6,122 nt of DNA from Verrucomicrobiota bacterium (GCA_025457725.1 JALOTU010000222.1:1-6122); one strand, 5' to 3'. Shown: positions 1 through 6,122, numbered from the stretch's first letter. Notes: generated by a model not told the origin, from the letters alone. Program-made: numbers and translations.

Positions 1-1
1 A

Positions 2-595
2 TCCGATACTCCCCGGCCGGTGTCGGAGTATGGCCGGAGCAAACTGGCGGGTGAACAGGAGGTCGCCAGGCACTGCGCACCGGAGTTCGTCATCCTGCGC
101 CCGCCGGCGGTGTACGGTCCGCGTGACGGCGAGTTCCTGCGCCTGTTCAAGACGGTGCGCGCCGGCCTGCTGCCGGATGTCGGCTGCGGCCGGCAGGCGC
201 TGAGCCTGGTGTTCGTGGAGGATCTCGCCCGGGTGATTGTGGATTGCCTGGAGCACCCGCGGGCACCCGGCAAGGTGTTCTTTGTGAGCCACCCGGAGAT
301 CCAGTCCGCAGGTGGGTTTGGTGCGCGGGTGGCGCAGGCGCTGCACCGGCGTCCGCTCCGGGTTCCCATCCCCATTCCCCTGCTCTGGCCGGTGTGCTGG
401 GGGCAGGAACTGGTTTCACGCGTGACACGGCGGGCCAATGTGCTCAGCGGACAGAAATACGCCGAACTGCGGGCGCCGGGCTGGGTCTGCGACGGATCAC
501 GCCTGCAGAACGAATTGGGGCTGGCATGTCCGACCGCACTCGCCGAAGGTGTGCGGCGCACCGTGGCGGCTTATCGCCGGGACGGCTGGCTCTAG
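2..595 (+). CDS. Extended SDR, NAD-dependent epimerase/dehydratase family (5' partial)
   Basis: The frame is open from the left edge to the TAG at 593-595, so the N-terminus, including the GxxGxxG dinucleotide-binding loop, lies outside the window. A GTG at 20 is not the start, because it sits only three codons before the catalytic motif. Seen: the YxxxK motif of SDRs (YGRSK, Tyr codon 29-31, Lys codon 41-43), then RPPAVYGPRD (98-127), the usual substrate-side segment of extended SDRs, and LSLVFVEDLA (200-229), matching the conserved 'hVxDla' segment. The protein ends ...YRRDGWL, common in this group. About 198 codons are present; whole family members usually have 300-340, so about one third is missing. 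The family uses NAD(P)(H) to oxidise, reduce or epimerise sugar nucleotides, sterols or lipid ketones; the substrate cannot be read from this part. The PAP2-type lipid enzyme 30 bases downstream suggests a lipid substrate (inference). Confidence -1.
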   Translation, partial: SDTPRPVSEYGRSKLAGEQEVARHCAPEFVILRPPAVYGPRDGEFLRLFKTVRAGLLPDVGCGRQALSLVFVEDLARVIVDCLEHPRAPGKVFFVSHPEIQSAGGFGARVAQALHRRPLRVPIPIPLLWPVCWGQELVSRVTRRANVLSGQKYAELRAPGWVCDGSRLQNELGLACPTALAEGVRRTVAAYRRDGWL

Positions 596-625
596 CGGCG
601 GGAATTCAACAGGCGCATCCGGATC

Positions 626-1588
626 ATGTTCAAACACTATCGGTTCATTGACTACGCCACGCAGGGGTATCTCCTCTTCGTGGCTGTCCTGATCCTGTTC
701 TTCCACAACGGCACCGTTCCCGCCTGGCAGTGGCTCATCAGCGCGCACGTGGTCTGCCTGGCGGCTGTGCATTGGCTGGTAGTGCGCTACGAATCCGGGG
801 GCGGGGGCAACGTTCTCTCCTTCTTCCGCCATTTCTATCCCGTGCTGCTTTATGTCGCCATGTTCCGGGAAACGGGATCACTCAACCGGATGTTTTTCAC
901 CGACTACATCGATCCCCTGGCGATCCATCTGGAGCAGGCGTTGTTCGGATGTCAGCCGAGCATATTGTTCATGGAGAAGCTTCCCTACCTGGTGGTCAGC
1001 GAGATTTTCTACATTTCGTATTTCTCCTACTACATCATGGTGGTGGGCGTCGGGATCGCCCTCTTCGTCCGGGATCGCGTCCAGTTCTTCCACTTTGTTT
1101 CGGTGATCTCGTTTGTGTTCTACCTGTGTTACGCGACGTATATCTTCCTGCCGGTGGTGGGTCCGCGGCTGTTCATCCGCGAGATCGACGGCTACCGGCT
1201 GCCGGAGGAGGTCTGGGCGCTCGCCTCCACCCATTCGTTTCCCGAGGCCGTCCAGGTGGGGCCGTTCTACAACATCATGGTGGTGATCTATGAGCTGTTC
1301 GAGGCGCCGGGCGCGGCTTTTCCCAGCAGTCACGTGGCAATCTCCCTGTGCACGGTTTACTTTTCCTACAAATACCTCCCGCGCATCCGCCATTTCCATC
1401 TCGTCATGGCGGTGCTGCTGTGCCTCTCCACCATCTATTGCCGCTACCATTACGTGGTGGATGTCATTGCGGGGATCCTGACCGCCGCCCTCCTGTTGCC
1501 GCTCAGCAACTGGCTTTATTGGAAGTTCGAGAAACAAGCGGGGCCGGACCGGATGGCTCCCGCCAGTGCGCCGGACACGGAAAAGTGA
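626..1588 (+). CDS. PAP2-superfamily membrane enzyme, Aur1 / inositol-phosphorylceramide-synthase-like
   Basis: 320 residues, strongly hydrophobic, with about six membrane segments (roughly 12-27, 34-53, 119-148, 154-176, 237-270, 277-298) and a charged soluble tail. The PAP2 active-site signature is present: PSSH at 233-236 (His236, expected general acid) and CRYHYVVD at 272-279 (His275 expected nucleophile, Asp279 its partner). LPVVGPR at 175-181 fits the first, Arg-containing motif. The third motif reads STIYCRYHYVVD instead of the classical SRxxxxxHxxxD, so the usual Arg is Thr269 and an Arg lies at 273; I associate this pattern with the PAP2_3 / Aur1-like branch rather than with simple lipid phosphatases. 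Such enzymes move or remove phospho-head groups at the membrane. ATG 626 is the only sensible start; the ribosome site is weak (AGGCG at 611-615). The 30-base gap to the upstream SDR suggests one operon. The substrate is unknown, and a plain phosphatidate or isoprenyl-phosphate phosphatase remains possible. Confidence -1.
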   Translation: MFKHYRFIDYATQGYLLFVAVLILFFHNGTVPAWQWLISAHVVCLAAVHWLVVRYESGGGGNVLSFFRHFYPVLLYVAMFRETGSLNRMFFTDYIDPLAIHLEQALFGCQPSILFMEKLPYLVVSEIFYISYFSYYIMVVGVGIALFVRDRVQFFHFVSVISFVFYLCYATYIFLPVVGPRLFIREIDGYRLPEEVWALASTHSFPEAVQVGPFYNIMVVIYELFEAPGAAFPSSHVAISLCTVYFSYKYLPRIRHFHLVMAVLLCLSTIYCRYHYVVDVIAGILTAALLLPLSNWLYWKFEKQAGPDRMAPASAPDTEK

Positions 1589-1644
1589 TGGGCTCGGCAT
1601 GGCCGCGCGGCGGCCGGATCGATCCACGTCGACCGCATCCCGCC

Positions 1645-1663
1645 TTGAGTCCCGGGGGTTCAA
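1645..1663. repeat. 19-base imperfect inverted repeat (possible operator or small hairpin)
   Basis: TTGAGTCCCGGGGGTTCAA. The outer TTGA pairs with TCAA and the inner CC with GG, with two G-T wobbles between them, giving eight pairs around a three-base centre. It lies 80 bases before the antiporter ATG and has no T-tract. It could be a regulator site or chance in GC-rich DNA; nothing in the window tells which. Confidence -1.
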
Positions 1664-1725
1664 CCGCGATGCTTCGACGGCAAGGATGATTTGCAGGACA
1701 ACCCATAAGGCGCGTCAACGTGCGG

Positions 1726-1733
1726 GGGGAGGG
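1726..1733 (+). promoter_or_regulatory. Ribosome binding site of the first antiporter
   Basis: GGGGAGGG contains GGAGG (1728-1732), ten bases before the ATG at 1743. It is the strongest Shine-Dalgarno match in the window and supports ATG 1743 as the start. Confidence -1.
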
Positions 1734-1742
1734 ATCGACTGA

Positions 1743-3374
1743 ATGGAATCCCTCTTTCTTCGCCAGTTGGGATGGATCGTGATCGGCGCCGCGGTGTGCA
1801 GCCTGGTGGCGCGCAGCTTGAAGCTGCCGTCCATCATCGCCTACCTCGTGGCCGGCCTGATCCTCGGTCCCTGGACCGGATTGGTGGAACTCACCGGTTC
1901 GCTCGAACTGATCTCGGAAGCCGGCATCGTGCTGCTGCTGTTCCTGGTCGGCCTCGAGCTGAGCCTGGACAAGATCAAGGGTGTCGGGAAGGTGGTGCTG
2001 CTGGCGGGCCTGGCCCAGGTGGCGCTGACTTTCGCCGGAGGGTTCCTGCTCTCCCGCGCCTTGTCCTTTGATCTGACCGAATCGGTCTTCCTGGCGCTGG
2101 CCCTGACTTTCAGCAGCACGGTGGTCGCGGTGAAACTGCTGGAGGAGAAGCAGCAGTTCAACAGCCTGCATGGGCGCGTGGCGGTGGGCATCCTGTTGTT
2201 CCAGGATCTCGTGGTCATTCTGCTGCTGACCCTGCTGGATGGTTTCAAGCCCGGCGTGAGCCTGGATCTTGCAGTGGCCGGGGAGAGCGTTCTCCAGGCG
2301 CTCGGCCGCATGCTGGTCTTGATCGTGGCGGTCATGACCGTCTCCCGCTACGTGCTGCCCCGGCCGTTCGCCTGGGCGGCACGGTCGCCGGCCGCCTTGT
2401 TCATCTGGAGCTTGTGCTGGTGTTTCTTCGTGGTGGCGGCCGCCCATTGGCTGCATCTGTCCGAGGAAACCGGCGCGTTCCTGGCCGGACTCAGCCTGGC
2501 CCAGCTGCCCTACAACCATGATCTGCGGCGACGGGTTCATCCCCTGATGAACTTCTTCATCGCGGTGTTCTTCGTGTCGCTGGGGGTGCAGATGGACCTC
2601 GGCGCGGCCACCAAGGAATGGGATCTGGCGCTGTATCTGGCCCTGTTCGCCATCGCCGGCAAGTTCGCCATCGTGATGTTCACGCTGGCCCGGCTCAAGT
2701 TCGCGGAGCGCACGGCGCATTTCACCTCCACCACCCTGGCCCAGATCAGCGAATTCTCCTTCATCCTCACCGCCGCCGCCGTCCAGGCCCACTGGGTCTC
2801 ACCCCGGATCCTGTCGCTGGTGGGATGGGTCGGCTTGGTGTCGTTCTCCCTGTCGGCCTGCTTCATCATCTACAACGAGGTCCTCTATTTCTGGTCACGC
2901 CATCTGGGCCTGCTCAAACCGTTCCTGGCCCCGCGCCACAATCCCAAGGAAGTCAAACCCCGGCACCGCTTCAATCACATCATCGTGGTGGGCATGAACA
3001 CGCTGGGCCGCGAAATTGCCCGCCGGCTCCATGAGCGCGGGGAATCGGTCCTGGCCGTGGATACCGATCCCCACAAACTCGAGGGGCTCCCCTGCGACAC
3101 GCTGCTCGGCGATGTGGAATACCAGGCGGTGCTGGAGGAGGCGGAGTTGCCCCACGCACGCCTGCTGGTTTCCGCCCTGCGCATCGAGCCCACCAACGAT
3201 CTGCTGGCGTTCCGCTGCAAACAGGCCGGCATCCCGAGCAGCATCCAGGTGGTGGACCTTTCCGTGACGGACAACCTGCTCGAGATGGATGTGAAATACC
3301 TGATGATCTCCAAGGTGGACGGCATCAAACTCCAGAATCGTGAGCTGCTGAGGCGGGGACTGCTGAAGGCATGA
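1743..3374 (+). CDS. CPA2 (Kef-type) cation:proton antiporter with TrkA-N domain, first of a tandem pair
   Basis: 543 residues. Residues 1-385 are the Na+/H+-exchanger fold with about 12 membrane segments; residues about 409-530 form a cytoplasmic TrkA-N (RCK/KTN) Rossmann domain. Landmarks: LPSIIAYLVAGLILGP (28-43), LLLFLVGLEL (64-73), FSSTVVAVKLL (123-133), and LLFQDLVVI (151-159) with Gln154-Asp155. The Gln-Asp pair is the ion-site signature of KefC-like K+/H+ exchangers, so K+ is more likely than Na+ (inference). TGAFLAGLSLAQLPY (243-257), FFVSLGVQMDL (276-286) and SEFSFIL (336-342) complete the family pattern. In the TrkA-N domain the glycine loop is GMNTLG (417-422), with Asn in place of the usual middle Gly; the ribose-binding acid Asp440 (LAVDTDP) and LLGD (454-457) are present. 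There is no TrkA-C domain. In the family, NAD(H) or other ligands on the soluble domain gate the exchanger. No KefF/KefG-like ancillary gene is visible. The stop overlaps the next start, implying coupled translation with the paralogue. Confidence -1.
   Translation: MESLFLRQLGWIVIGAAVCSLVARSLKLPSIIAYLVAGLILGPWTGLVELTGSLELISEAGIVLLLFLVGLELSLDKIKGVGKVVLLAGLAQVALTFAGGFLLSRALSFDLTESVFLALALTFSSTVVAVKLLEEKQQFNSLHGRVAVGILLFQDLVVILLLTLLDGFKPGVSLDLAVAGESVLQALGRMLVLIVAVMTVSRYVLPRPFAWAARSPAALFIWSLCWCFFVVAAAHWLHLSEETGAFLAGLSLAQLPYNHDLRRRVHPLMNFFIAVFFVSLGVQMDLGAATKEWDLALYLALFAIAGKFAIVMFTLARLKFAERTAHFTSTTLAQISEFSFILTAAAVQAHWVSPRILSLVGWVGLVSFSLSACFIIYNEVLYFWSRHLGLLKPFLAPRHNPKEVKPRHRFNHIIVVGMNTLGREIARRLHERGESVLAVDTDPHKLEGLPCDTLLGDVEYQAVLEEAELPHARLLVSALRIEPTNDLLAFRCKQAGIPSSIQVVDLSVTDNLLEMDVKYLMISKVDGIKLQNRELLRRGLLKA
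3371..3374 (+). promoter_or_regulatory. ATGA stop/start overlap coupling the two antiporters
   Basis: The ATG of the second antiporter (3371-3373) overlaps the TGA of the first (3372-3374). AGGCGGGG at 3351-3358 is a possible ribosome site inside the first gene; GAAGG at 3365-3369 is too close to the ATG to act normally. This arrangement is typical of translational coupling and near-equal production of partner proteins. Confidence -1.
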
Positions 3375-5071
3375 GCAATCTGGCTCTCATCCTCATCGTG
3401 TCCGCGATCGGCTTCGGCATCGCGCGCTGGACGCGCCTGCCGGTGATCCCCCTTCTGCTGCTGGCAGGCATCAGCCTGCGGCTGTCGGGCATCCAACCGG
3501 ACGAGGGCTTCCTGATGGACGCGTTCTACCTGGGCGTGGCCTTCCTCGTGTTCGTGGCGGGCATCGAGCTGAACCCGGACCGTTTCAAAGGCTTGCTCAA
3601 ATCGGTGCTGTGGGTGGGCGTGGTCCAGTTCCTCGGGGCGGCCATCGGCGGGTTCGCCCTGGCCAGCCTGATCGGATATGAACCGGTGGAGGCGCTCTAC
3701 ATCGGGCTGGCCTTGTCCACAAGCTCCACGCTGGTGGTGGTGCACCAGCTCAAACAGCAACATCAGATGTTCGAACCGTTCGGCCGCCTGGTGATCGGGG
3801 TGCTCCTGGTGCAGGACCTGTTGATGATCCTGCTGATCGTTGGCCTGTCGCGCTGGCTGGGTGGCGCGCTCGCGGTGGCCCAGGGCATCGGGGCGGCGGC
3901 GGGCCTGGCCGGCATCGCCGTGGCCTGCCAGCGCTGGGTGCTGCCCTTCGTCATGATGCGACTCAAACTGGATGACGAATCGCTGCTGCTCATCGTGCTG
4001 GCACTGCTGTTCGGGTTCCTGGGCCTGGCCTACCTGGTCAATGTGTCGCTGGTGGCGGGCGCCTTCCTCGCCGGGTTTGCCCTGGCCCGATTTCCGGTGA
4101 ACGGCGTCGCCCGGGGATTGCTGTTGTCCCTGGGCGATTTCTTCCGGGCGATCTTCTTCACCTCCATGGGGAGCCTGGTGGTGATCTCCGACATCACGCT
4201 GGTGTGGCAGGCGGCGGTGCTCACGATTGGCGTCCTGCTGATCACGCCTCCCCTGGTGGCGATCATTGCCGAGTGGCAGGGCATGATGTCGCGCCCGGCC
4301 ACGGAAAGCGGTTTGTTGCTGTCACAGACGAGCGAGTTCGCGCTGGTGCTGGGCTTGACCGGCTTCGAGGTGCTCGGCCAGATCTCGCCCGAGGTGTTCT
4401 CTCTCATCGCGTTGGTGGCGGTCATGACCATGACCCTCACTCCCTTCGTGGCCACCGACCGGTTCACCACCTTCCTGTTGCACGTGCACCCGCTGCGACG
4501 CCGGATGAAGGCGGATGTCCGCATCAGCGGCCACGTGCTGATCCTGGGATTCGGGGCCGGCGGCATGTGGGTGGTCAAGCCCCTGCAACAAGCCGGACAC
4601 AAACTGCTGGTGGTCGATGACGACCCCGTGGTGATCGAGCAGCTCGGCAGGATGAACATCCCCTGCCTGCGGGGGGATGGTGCGGACGAGAAGGTCCTCG
4701 ACATGGCCGGGGCGGGCCGCGCCCGATTGATCCTCGCCTCCATGCGCCGGGTGGCGGACACCGAGCGCGTCTTGCGCCACGTTAAGGGAGTGCCGGTCAT
4801 CGCCCGGGTGTTCGAGGACTTTGAGGCGGAGGCGGTTCGCCGCCTGGGAGGCACGCCCATCCTCAACTCGATGGCCGCGGCGGACACGTTCATCGAGTGG
4901 TTCGACAAGACCATGCCTCCCCGAAGCGAAAGAGATCAGGCGTTAAGCAGAATTCGACACACTGACTCCACTCAAGGACGCACAGGCTTGGGCTGGACGA
5001 GCAGCGATAGACGTTCCCTTGTTCCCAAACCGGCCAAGGCAAGCCGCTCAACAAGAGACGCAGCTCAGTGA
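3371..5071 (+). CDS. CPA2 (Kef-type) cation:proton antiporter with TrkA-N domain, second of a tandem pair; abnormal C-terminal tail
   Basis: 566 residues as read. Residues 1-370 are the exchanger domain with about 12 membrane segments, and residues about 385-510 the TrkA-N domain. Landmarks: AFLVFVAGIELNPD (57-70), STSSTLVVVHQL (116-127), GRLVIGVLLVQDLLMI (138-153) with Gln148-Asp149 at the ion site, AGAFLAGFALARFPV (229-243), FFTSMGSLVVISD (262-274) and SEFALVLGL (321-329). The nucleotide loop is a standard GFGAGG (393-398), Asp416 ends the second strand (LLVVD), and LRGDGADEKVL (433-443) follows. It differs clearly from its neighbour, so the pair is an old duplication. Recognisable TrkA-N sequence ends near FIEWFDKTM (507-515). 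The last 51 residues are hydrophilic, fit no domain I know, and use unlike codons: four of nine Arg are AGA, whereas I found no AGA before residue 515. The native stop has probably been lost. Likely role: K+(Na+)/H+ exchange across the inner membrane, probably with its coupled paralogue. Confidence -1.
   Translation: MSNLALILIVSAIGFGIARWTRLPVIPLLLLAGISLRLSGIQPDEGFLMDAFYLGVAFLVFVAGIELNPDRFKGLLKSVLWVGVVQFLGAAIGGFALASLIGYEPVEALYIGLALSTSSTLVVVHQLKQQHQMFEPFGRLVIGVLLVQDLLMILLIVGLSRWLGGALAVAQGIGAAAGLAGIAVACQRWVLPFVMMRLKLDDESLLLIVLALLFGFLGLAYLVNVSLVAGAFLAGFALARFPVNGVARGLLLSLGDFFRAIFFTSMGSLVVISDITLVWQAAVLTIGVLLITPPLVAIIAEWQGMMSRPATESGLLLSQTSEFALVLGLTGFEVLGQISPEVFSLIALVAVMTMTLTPFVATDRFTTFLLHVHPLRRRMKADVRISGHVLILGFGAGGMWVVKPLQQAGHKLLVVDDDPVVIEQLGRMNIPCLRGDGADEKVLDMAGAGRARLILASMRRVADTERVLRHVKGVPVIARVFEDFEAEAVRRLGGTPILNSMAAADTFIEWFDKTMPPRSERDQALSRIRHTDSTQGRTGLGWTSSDRRSLVPKPAKASRSTRDAAQ
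4916..5066 (+). other. Junction segment of foreign character between antiporter and RHS gene
   Basis: About 150 bases that read as the tail of the second antiporter (residues 516-565). Codon use changes abruptly: AGA four times, plus TTA, CGT, ATT, GGA and other codons rare upstream. The RHS frame is also open here from 4947, just after a TAA at 4944-4946, but its translation has no YD-repeat character until SETYSGG at 5067. It contains short complementary segments: GGCTTG 4985-4990 with CAAGCC 5040-5045, and CCTTG 5017-5021 with CAAGG 5035-5039. It may be a former intergenic region, a dispersed repeat or an insertion remnant. I do not recognise it. Confidence -1.
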
Positions 5072-6122
5072 AACCTACTCGGGCGGACCCCTGGCCGGCC
5101 TGGCGGTGACCAACGGTTACGACACCCGGCTGCGCCGCACCAAACTGGCGTTGCTTTCCGGCTCCACCGTGCTGCAATCCACCGATTACAGTTACCATTC
5201 AAGCTCCGGCCGGCTGGAAACCGTGTCCGACGGCACCCATTCGGCCCAGTACGACTACCTTGCCAACTCCGGGCTGGTGGAAGAGATTGAGTTCAAGCAC
5301 AACAGCAGCCCACGGATGACCAGCACCCAGTCATACGATAAGCTCAACCGCTTGACGGCGGTTGAATCGACCTCGTCCTCGTTCTCCTCCTCCTTCGCGT
5401 ACCAATACAACCAGGCCAACCAACGCACCGCAGTCACCAACGCCGACGGCAGTTACTGGGTGTATGAATATGACCCGCTGGGTCAGGTGACCTCGGGCAA
5501 GCGCTACTGGAGTGACGACACCCTGGTGGCGGGTCAACAATTCGAGTACGGGTTTGATGACATCGGGAACCGGAAGTTCGGTAAGTCGGGTGGCGACCCG
5601 AGTGGCGCCAATCTGCGTACGATTCCGTATCAGGCCGATTTGCTCAACCAGTATCACTTTCGGGCATCGCTTGGGTATGTCGATGTCATGGGCGAGGCCG
5701 ACGAAAACGCCACGGTGACGGTGAACCTGAAGCCAACGGTCCGGAATGGGGCCTACTGGTGGGGCGAGGCTCAAGGTGCCAACGGGACCGGCCCGGTGTG
5801 GCTGGCCATCACCAACGTGGCGGTGCTGGCCGACGAACCCAATCCGCACATCGTGGCGACGAACCTCGGGCATGTGTTCGTGCCCGCCGGCATGGAATAC
5901 TTCAGTTACGACACCGATGGCAATCTGACCGGGGACGGGCGCTGGAGCTACGCCTGGGACGCCGAGAACCGGGTGAGGACCTTCACGCGGATTGCCAGTG
6001 CGCCTGCGGCGGCCCGGGTGAAACTGGATTGCCAGTATGATGCCCAGTCCCGGCGCACCGAGAAGGTTGTGTCCACCTGGGTGGGATCGGGCTATGCGGC
6101 GCAATCCACCCGCCGGTTTGTC
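5067..6122 (+). CDS. RHS / YD-repeat protein, lacking its 5' part and running off the right edge
   Basis: One frame (codons beginning at positions divisible by 3) is open without a stop from 4947 to the edge, and RHS character begins at about 5067. YD-like repeats are visible: QYDYLANSGLVEEI, QSYDKLNRLTAVEST, YEYDPLGQVTSGKRYW, FEYGFDDIGNRKFGK (from 5541), FSYDTDGNLTGDGRW (from 5901), WDAENRV (5955-5975) and CQYDAQSRRTEK. Between them, 5646-5900 encodes a non-repeat spacer (NQYHFRASLGYVDV ... GHVFVPAGMEY). RHS proteins are large secreted or surface proteins whose repeats build a beta-shell, often around a variable C-terminal toxin or adhesin domain; that end is outside the window. No signal peptide or start is present: the first in-frame ATG is at 5316, and GTG 5106 and TTG 5019 lack a convincing ribosome site. 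It is therefore a 5'-truncated gene, a pseudogene fragment, or the product of a rearrangement or assembly join. Family assignment is secure; functionality is doubtful. Confidence -1.

Larger units (their letters stand above)
1589..1742. other. Non-coding spacer before the antiporter pair
   Basis: 154 bases without a credible gene. It holds a GC-rich inverted repeat GGCCG-5-CGGCC (1601-1615) running into the perfect 10-base palindrome GGATCGATCC (1616-1625). Neither is followed by a T-tract, so I do not call a terminator. A second dyad lies at 1645-1663 (listed separately). I looked for a sigma-70 promoter: TTGAGT (1645-1650) with GATGCT 17 bases further on is the best pair, but the -10 element is poor, so no promoter is called. 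The spacer is long enough to separate the SDR/PAP2 unit from the antiporter unit, each with its own transcription start. Confidence -1.

Noticed and set aside
20..22. GTG at 20 as the start of the SDR
   Set aside because: It lies three codons before the catalytic YxxxK motif. The frame is open to the left edge, and the missing Rossmann half must be upstream.
1601..1625. GC-rich dyad after the PAP2 gene as a terminator
   Set aside because: There is no run of T residues after the stem, so an intrinsic terminator is not supported.
878..1663. 261-codon reverse-strand ORF opposite the PAP2 gene
   Set aside because: His/Asp/Arg-rich antisense shadow with no recognisable motifs; the + strand frame carries the PAP2 catalytic residues.
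1503..2792. 429-codon reverse-strand ORF opposite the first antiporter
   Set aside because: Rich in Gln, His, Glu and Gly with no domain pattern. It is the mirror of a GC-rich membrane-protein gene whose + strand frame is unmistakable.
2975..3763. 262-codon reverse-strand ORF across the antiporter overlap
   Set aside because: Low-complexity Ser/Arg/His/Gln composition spanning two real genes; a shadow of the + strand frames.
4030..4914. 294-codon reverse-strand ORF opposite the second antiporter
   Set aside because: Ser/Arg/Thr-rich antisense product without fold or motif; the + strand encodes clear exchanger and TrkA-N domains.
4942..4948. GTTAAGC matches the integron core-site consensus GTTRRRY
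   Set aside because: No matching RYYYAAC site or folded attC-like inverted repeat within about 140 bases upstream. The nearest candidate, CCTCAAC in the antiporter coding sequence, mismatches the consensus. A chance 7-base match.
4890..5198. 102-codon reverse-strand ORF across the junction
   Set aside because: It spans antiporter, junction and RHS sequence, so it can only exist because of the join; no motif and no ribosome site.
5331..6104. 257-codon reverse-strand ORF opposite the RHS gene
   Set aside because: The + strand carries regular YD repeats in a continuous frame, and the reverse product has no family features.

Overview
The window is GC-rich and densely coded, with every convincing gene on the + strand. 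It most resembles a Verrucomicrobiota-type genome. The main clue is the RHS/YD-repeat gene at the right end, which has a 'YDTDGNLTGDGRWSYAWDAEN'-style segment preceded by a NQY...GYVDV / VFVP spacer module; I associate this arrangement with Verrucomicrobiota RHS proteins. That is recognition from memory, not a database result.

Layout. (1) Positions 2-595: the C-terminal two thirds of an extended short-chain dehydrogenase/reductase (NAD-dependent epimerase/dehydratase family), cut by the left edge. (2) Positions 626-1588: a multi-pass PAP2-superfamily membrane enzyme of the Aur1 / inositol-phosphorylceramide-synthase-like branch. It starts 30 bases after the SDR and is probably in the same operon. 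(3) Positions 1589-1742: a non-coding spacer with a short dyad and a good Shine-Dalgarno sequence. (4) Positions 1743-3374 and 3371-5071: two paralogous CPA2 (Kef-type) cation/proton antiporters, each a membrane exchanger domain followed by a TrkA-N (RCK/KTN) NAD-binding domain, joined by a 4-base ATGA stop/start overlap. (5) Positions about 4916-5066: a stretch with codon use unlike the antiporter. It forms the formal C-terminus of the second antiporter but does not look like native coding sequence. (6) Positions about 5067-6122: an RHS gene body, open to the right edge, lacking a credible start and the N-terminal part such proteins normally have.

How the genes may work together. The SDR and PAP2 enzyme form a plausible lipid-modification pair. 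A sphingolipid role (keto-ceramide reductase plus a ceramide head-group transferase) is a testable guess. The two antiporters are probably translationally coupled and could form a hetero-dimeric or otherwise paired, nucleotide-gated K+(Na+)/H+ exchanger. The junction into the RHS gene looks like a rearrangement, a decayed 5' end, or an assembly join. I saw no tRNA, rRNA, CRISPR array, transposase or convincing intrinsic terminator.
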